Positions 60,135 through 64,000 of a DNA stretch of 64,000 nucleotides are shown here, piece by piece (position 1 is the stretch's first letter; each line of letters starts with the position of its first letter). The notes below the pieces were generated by a model. The model did not search any database. It had not been told where the DNA came from and was given only the letters and a program-made list of their open reading frames with translations. The translations under genes and the position numbers were made by a program. Origin of the DNA: Uliginosibacterium flavum (GTDB lineage: Bacteria > Pseudomonadota > Gammaproteobacteria > Burkholderiales > Rhodocyclaceae); contig NZ_JBEWZI010000015.1 of the NCBI RefSeq assembly GCF_040566545.1, positions 28,666 through 92,665 on the forward strand, in the 5' to 3' direction.

Positions 60135-61219
60135 GGTGTTTCCTGTGAGGATGTGAGGGCCTTCAGCCATTGACCCAGACCGGGGTCGGAAATTTCATAT
60201 TGTCCGCGTTCGCGGCGGGTGATGATCTCGTCGCGCAGCAGGCGTTCGGTGGCCGACTGCACGGCGGTCGTGCCGGGAACGGCGCTGCCAAGCGTGGCGG
60301 CCATGCGCGTGCGGGTGTCTTCGGCAAACAGCGGCGCGCCTTCCAGCACGGCTTGCAGCACGAGTCGGTCGAGCAGTGGCAGGGCTTTGAGGATCTTGGC
60401 GTACTGCACTTCGTCATGCACGTCATGCACTTTCAGCGCGACGGCTTCGGCCAGCGTGAGATCGGCATTCAGCACCATCGCCTCGACCACCGCGCGCAGG
60501 CGGCCGGGTACGTGGCCCATGGCTTCGAATTCTTCCCATAAGCGCCATTCATCCAGCGGGCGGCCGGTGGAGCGCCGGTAAGCCGCCGCCAGATGCGCGC
60601 AGAAGCCGCGATCCAGCGTGGGTAGTTCGATGTTGGTGCCGAAATGGAAGAAGGGCGCGCGCGCCTCGGAGAACATGCGCCGCAGGCCTTCGCGCGACGA
60701 TCCGGTGAACAGCACCTTGAGCTGATCCTTGTTGATGTCCAGCCCGGTGCGCAGGCCGCCGAGCAGCTCCTCGTTGCGCGCCAGCCGGGTCAGGATTTGC
60801 GCTTCATCCAGCAGCAGGATGGTTTTGCCGGAGCTGGTCAGGGCCTGGACGACTTCGGTCAGCGAATGCGCCGGGGCCGTGGCTTGCGTGCCCAGTTCCG
60901 CCTTCACACCGAGCAGATCGGCCGAGACGCGCGCGGTCAGCGGCTTGAGCCAGCTCTTCATGCGCCCGGCGGCAAACTCGGCCAGCGACAGGCGGAAGAC
61001 CTCGCCAGCCTCGTCGCCATCGGTCATGAAGGAGTGATAGAAAACGCGCCAGCCGTGTTCCTCGGCGCGCGGCGCGATGTCCTTGAGGAGGAATTCGGTC
61101 TTGCCCATGCGCCGTGGTGCGAACATGGTCAGCGCGTGCGACAGGCCGCTGTCGAAGGCCATCAGCACCGAGTCGGCGAGCGCGGTGCGCGGGTAATGCC
61201 AGTAATCCTGAGCGGCCAT
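60131..61219 (-). CDS. AAA ATPase, archaeal-ATPase_2/AAA_14-like
   Basis: A 362-aa STAND/AAA ATPase. Walker A MFAPRRMGKTEFLLKDI (residues about 32-48), Walker B KTILLLDEAQIL (about 131-142), sensor LFTGSSREGLRRMF (about 169-182), and a winged-helix-like C-terminus (ATERLLRDEIITRRERGQYE). Proteins of this kind are often standalone ATPases in defence or mobile contexts, but here it is translationally coupled to a DUF748 gene. The substrate is unknown. Confidence 0.8.
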   Translation of the reverse strand: MAAQDYWHYPRTALADSVLMAFDSGLSHALTMFAPRRMGKTEFLLKDIAPRAEEHGWRVFYHSFMTDGDEAGEVFRLSLAEFAAGRMKSWLKPLTARVSADLLGVKAELGTQATAPAHSLTEVVQALTSSGKTILLLDEAQILTRLARNEELLGGLRTGLDINKDQLKVLFTGSSREGLRRMFSEARAPFFHFGTNIELPTLDRGFCAHLAAAYRRSTGRPLDEWRLWEEFEAMGHVPGRLRAVVEAMVLNADLTLAEAVALKVHDVHDEVQYAKILKALPLLDRLVLQAVLEGAPLFAEDTRTRMAATLGSAVPGTTAVQSATERLLRDEIITRRERGQYEISDPGLGQWLKALTSSQETP

Positions 61220-61623
61220 CGCCTCGCCTTTATGGTGAATTATGTCGAGTAATCATAATTACGCGAGCAAGCAAAATCCAGCGTGAAGCGATGAGCGTAT
61301 ATCCGCCTGCGGCGGAGTGCCGAGCAATGAGGATTGAGTGCTGAGTTGGCATGCTTGCAGAGCCTCGCCGGTGTTGGGTCTTCGGGCAGTGGTGGTTTTG
61401 TAGAGGTAATGTGGGCGCGGTTTTTCGGGAGGGTGACGTAGGAGCTGGCGCAGCTGGCGATTTGCCAGCGTGGATCGCCAGCTGCGCTAGCTCCTGCAGG
61501 CATGCTTGCAGAGCCTTGCCTGCTAAGCCTCTTCAGGCAGGGGTGCTGAAGAGGCTTGACAGGTGCGGCTTTCGGGACGCACTGCTTGCGCACTCAGCAC
61601 TCAGCACTCAGCCGCAGGCGGCA
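61220..61623. repeat. Composite repeat, copy i: bounded element of 319 bp (61303-61621)
   Basis: The fullest copy. Ends: 61303-61318 starting CCGCCTGCGGC and 61606-61621 ending GCCGCAGGCGG, inverted at 15 of 16 positions. Inside: TGAGTGCTGAGT (61335-61346) matching in inverse the heptamer array GCACTCA (3 copies, 61590-61610); a 22-bp direct repeat GGCATGCTTGCAGAGCCT.. at 61348-61369 and 61499-61520; the REP pair between them; and the core hairpin AAGCCTCTTCAG (61525-61536), 9-nt loop, CTGAAGAGGCTT (61546-61557). Its right end lies two bases before the DUF4395 stop codon. Confidence 0.85.
61438..61498. repeat. REP-like inverted pair nested in copy i
   Basis: GTAGGAGCTGGCGCAGCTGG (61438-61457) and an inverted partner ending GCTGCGCTAGCTCCTGC (61480-61496) form about 22-bp arms with one G-T pair around a 12-nt spacer. 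Each unit has a GTAG-like head and a GCTG/CAGC mini-stem, the layout of REP sequences mobilised by RAYT transposases. No RAYT gene is in the window. Confidence 0.75.
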
Positions 61624-62046
61624 TCAGTTCTGCCCGCGCAGCTGATACCACAGGCTGTAAGCCCAGCACGCCGCGCAGAAGGACACGACAGCTTCGAGGA
61701 AGGAGAACGCCAACAGCGCCGATACTGGCACGATCCACATGCTGCTGCCGGTCAGATACAGGGCGGTGGCCACCGAGCTGGCGATGAGGAGCAGCTTGTT
61801 GGCGAACATCTTGGCGCCGGCGTTTTCCTTCTTGCCTGCCGCCCCGAACTTCTGCAGGAGCACCGTATACAGACGATGCGAGGGGCAGCGGTAGTGGCCG
61901 AAGAAGCCACGCACCAGTCCTTGTACGATCAGCAGCGGCACCAGATACGGGAAGCCGAGCAGCGCGGCGGCGCAGATCACGAAGGTGGCGAGACCATCGA
62001 GGCGGGCGGCATTGGACCAGACGGGGGGGATGTCGAAGCGCAGCAC
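61624..62046 (-). CDS. DUF4395 family membrane protein
   Basis: A 140-aa inner-membrane protein with about four helices (LDGLATFVICAAALLGFPYL, KLLLIASSVATALYLTG) and the motifs HYRCPSHRLYT and SFCAACWAYSLWYQL. GTG start at 62046 behind AGGAG. DUF4395 proteins are often next to thiol-sulfur genes; none is here. Upstream is a short palindrome that may be its operator. Confidence 0.85.
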   Translation of the reverse strand: MLRFDIPPVWSNAARLDGLATFVICAAALLGFPYLVPLLIVQGLVRGFFGHYRCPSHRLYTVLLQKFGAAGKKENAGAKMFANKLLLIASSVATALYLTGSSMWIVPVSALLAFSFLEAVVSFCAACWAYSLWYQLRGQN

Positions 62047-62087
62047 TGAAGAACTCCTGAACTGGATTGGGATGTGCGCAATGTATA

Positions 62088-62105
62088 ACTATATGGTGAT
62101 ATAGT
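62088..62105. promoter_or_regulatory. Palindrome upstream of the DUF4395 gene
   Basis: ACTATAT (62088-62094) and ATATAGT (62099-62105) with a 4-nt spacer, in an AT-rich stretch 42 bp before the GTG start. A candidate operator or part of the -10 region (TATACAT on the minus strand). Confidence 0.5.
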
Positions 62106-62130
62106 CAATTCTGTTTTGTTGGCGCAACAT

Positions 62131-62164
62131 AAAAAACGGGCCAGCCCCGAGGGGCTGACCCGTT
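62131..62164 (-). terminator. Terminator of the endoglucanase gene
   Basis: On the minus strand a GC-rich stem (right arm GGGGCTGACCCGT at 62151-62163, left arm ACGGGCCAGCCCC at 62136-62148, one mismatch) followed by six T (62131-62136 in complement). Confidence 0.82.
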
Positions 62165-62186
62165 CATGATCGAGCAGGCGCGCGAT

Positions 62187-63632
62187 TTATTTCTGATACG
62201 AACACTTGTTCGGGTTTCCGGCCGGATTGCTGCCGAAGGCGGCGACCGTGCAGGCGATGCTCTTGCCTGCGCCGACGTTCTTGGCGACCCACTTGCCTTT
62301 GCGGCCGAACGCGACCCAGCCGCTGCCCTTGGGCACGACGCAAGTGGCGCCTTCGAGGGCGCACTTGGCAAAGCCGCTGGGATAGTCGCCGGTGCCCTTC
62401 AGCGCGGGCGCTGCGCTGCCGCCGGAGGATGAAGAGCTCGACGAGGAGCTGGAGGACGAGCTGGAGGAGCTGCTCGACGATGAAGAACTCGAAGACGATG
62501 AACTGGACGACGAAGAGCTGGACGAGCTTGAGCTGGAGGAGCTGGAGCTCGACGACGAACTCGACGATGAGCTGGATGAAGAGCTGCTGCTGGCCGATGC
62601 GGCGCCCTTCATGATGGCCGTGACGATTTCCGGATAAGTCCAGGTCAGCGTGCTGCGGTTAAGCAGGCCGAAGGCTTCGGCGCCGGGGTTGTAGGCGTTG
62701 TTGTCCCACACAATCACCGGGATCTTCACCTTGGCGGCGGCCTTGGTGTAGTACTCGGCGTGCTTGACGCGTTCTGCATGGTTGCTCTTGTTGCTGGAAC
62801 CCCATTCGCCCATCACCACTGCGATGCCCTTGGCGACGAATTTGCTGTTCAGCCGGTTGAACAGGTCGTCGAGGTTGGCGGTGTTGGTGAATTGGGTGGT
62901 GCCCGCGGCTTCCATTGCAAAGTCGAAGGGGAAGTAGGCGTGCACCGAGAGGGCGACCATGCTGTCGGCAGGCAGCTTCACCTTGTCGAGTTGCTGGTCG
63001 TGCGGGCCGGCCACGTAGCCCGGCAGCATCACCAGACGGCTGGCGTTGTTGCCGCCGGTGGCGCGGATGGTGCTGAGCGTTGCCGCATTCAGGTTGTTCA
63101 CCACCGTCGACAGTTCGTCATTGCCCCACCAGTCATCGCCCGAACGTGGCTCGTTCATGACTTCAAAAATCACGTGATTGTCGTAAGCCTTGAAGCGCGT
63201 GGCGATCTGTTGCCAGAGCGCGGTCAGGCGGGCCTTGGCGGCAGCTTCGTTGGCGTAGGTCGGCGCGATCCAGCCGTTGGTGTGATGCACGTTTACGATC
63301 ACATACAGGCCGTTGGCCAGACCGTAGTTGACAACTTCCTCGACGCGATTCATGCGGCTGGTGGCAATCGTGTAGCTGCTGCCGGTAGTGAAATCATCCC
63401 AGGTGACCGGCACGCGTAAAGTTTTGAAACCCGCGCTCTTGACCTTGTCGATCATCGTTTTGGTAGTGGCCGGGTTGCCCCAGTTGGTTTCGCCGCCGAA
63501 GGCGTCCAGCGAATTGCCCAGATTCCAGCCCGGCATCATCTTGCTGGTGACGTCGAAGGCGGTGGCCGCGTGGGCCACGGAGGAAAGCAGGACGCTGCCC
63601 GCCAGCAGCAGGCCGCGTAGTGTGTGGTTCAT
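62187..63632 (-). CDS. Secreted GH5 endoglucanase with a 56-serine linker
   Basis: A 481-aa exported enzyme. Signal peptide (MNHTLRGLLLAGSVLLSSVA, cut after AHA), then a GH5 catalytic domain: GWNLGNSLDAFGG, LRVPVTWDD, VNVHHTNGW, acid/base Glu161 in EVMNEPRSG and nucleophile Glu276 in VMGEWGSS. Residues 348-403 are 56 uninterrupted serines, then a C-terminal domain of about 65 residues with four cysteines (KCALEGATCV, GWVAFGRKGKWVAKN, SIACTVAAFG, KCSY) that resembles small domains attached to other glycosidases. ATG 63632 with AGGGGA is chosen; the longer frame at 63692 would disrupt the signal peptide. Confidence 0.93.
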   Translation of the reverse strand: MNHTLRGLLLAGSVLLSSVAHAATAFDVTSKMMPGWNLGNSLDAFGGETNWGNPATTKTMIDKVKSAGFKTLRVPVTWDDFTTGSSYTIATSRMNRVEEVVNYGLANGLYVIVNVHHTNGWIAPTYANEAAAKARLTALWQQIATRFKAYDNHVIFEVMNEPRSGDDWWGNDELSTVVNNLNAATLSTIRATGGNNASRLVMLPGYVAGPHDQQLDKVKLPADSMVALSVHAYFPFDFAMEAAGTTQFTNTANLDDLFNRLNSKFVAKGIAVVMGEWGSSNKSNHAERVKHAEYYTKAAAKVKIPVIVWDNNAYNPGAEAFGLLNRSTLTWTYPEIVTAIMKGAASASSSSSSSSSSSSSSSSSSSSSSSSSSSSSSSSSSSSSSSSSSSSSSSSSSSSSSSSGGSAAPALKGTGDYPSGFAKCALEGATCVVPKGSGWVAFGRKGKWVAKNVGAGKSIACTVAAFGSNPAGNPNKCSYQK

Positions 63633-64000
63633 GTGAGTCCCCTGATTGATGTTCTTATTGATCGCCGTGCACTTGGTTTGTGCGAGCGTCATGATTATCC
63701 GGAGCTTCTGCCGGGATGGGAAACATCACAGGATCAACGGCTTGGTCTTAACCGCCTGCGGCGGCTGCCTGCGGCAGAGGACTGAGCGGCTGCCTTCGGC
63801 AGAGTGCTGAGCAATGAGGATTGAGTGCTGAGTAGGCATGCTTGCAGAGTCGCACCCAGCAATGATCTTCGGGAAAGGGCACCGAAGAGGCTTGACTGGC
63901 GCGGCTCCCGGGACACACTGGCGACGCACTCAGCACTCAGCACTCAGCACTCAGCACTCAGCACTCAGCACTCAGCACTCAGCACTCAGCACTCAGCACT
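63633..64000. repeat. Composite repeat, copy j (runs off the window)
   Basis: Upstream region of the endoglucanase. The element starts at 63752 with CCGCCTGCGGCGG, continues with GAGCAATGAGGATTGAGTGC.. (63809-63849, 40 of 41 bases identical to copy i), the core TCTTCGG (63866-63872), 9-nt loop, CCGAAGA (63882-63888), and ends in GCACTCA heptamers (63926-64000, at least 10.7 copies). The endoglucanase promoter would lie in 63640-63750; none is clear. Confidence 0.85.

Noticed and set aside
60131..61219. Defence-system reading of the AAA ATPase
   Set aside because: No nuclease, methylase, toxin or phage gene is nearby; its only partner is a DUF748 protein.
62392..62637. Plus-strand Asp/Glu/Leu-rich 81-aa frame
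   Set aside because: It is the complement of the polyserine run of the endoglucanase.
63926..64000. CRISPR-like tandem array
   Set aside because: The unit is 7 bp with no spacers; it is a simple tandem repeat.

Overview
The window is a betaproteobacterial chromosome segment, most likely from the Rhodocyclales (inferred from gene order and protein character, not from any search). It opens in the 3' end of rpoC and runs through one continuous translation cluster: the str genes (rpsL-rpsG-fusA-tuf), then the S10, spc and alpha ribosomal-protein clusters, to rplQ and a strong terminator near 19.0 kb. The cluster is compact, with many ATGA/TAATG overlaps. Four sigma70-like promoters can be read: before rpsL, rplC, rplN and rpsM. 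infA, which I would expect between secY and rpmJ in betaproteobacteria, is not there.

19.2-33.1 kb is mixed accessory DNA: uvrA and ssb divergent; an excisionase-type HTH fused to a receiver domain; a leftward operon cstA-ybdD-cobW (the same order as E. coli btsT-yjiX-yjiA) facing a divergent sCache histidine kinase and NarL-type regulator; an AT-richer secreted protein that looks internally duplicated; and a PAS sensor kinase without a nearby regulator.

33.4-49.0 kb is housekeeping, all rightward: ndk-rlmN-pilW-rodZ-ispG-hisS-yfgM-bamB-der, then hfq-hflX-hflK-hflC-DUF2065-hisZ-purA. A leftward tRNA-Leu(CAG) follows, then rnr-rlmB.

53-64 kb is again accessory: a small conserved-looking unknown, a double HD-GYP protein, a PLP aminotransferase divergent from a MarR regulator with two matching palindromic operators, an FKBP isomerase, a frameshifted ybaK, a DedA-like membrane protein, a DUF748/AsmA-like protein coupled to an AAA ATPase, a DUF4395 membrane protein and a secreted GH5 endoglucanase with 56 consecutive serines.

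The least familiar structure is not a gene. From 19 kb onward about ten intergenic gaps carry versions of one composite repeat: a core hairpin (TCTTCAG, usually a 9-nt loop, CTGAAGA) whose stem varies with compensatory changes, flanked in the fuller copies by arrays of 7-bp tandem repeats. The heptamer differs between copies (CCCCAGT or GCACTCA), yet each copy's left flank carries the inverse complement of its own array. The best bounded copy (61303-61621) has 16-bp near-perfect terminal inverted repeats and contains a REP-like inverted pair. I see none of these in the ribosomal cluster or in the 34-49 kb operons.
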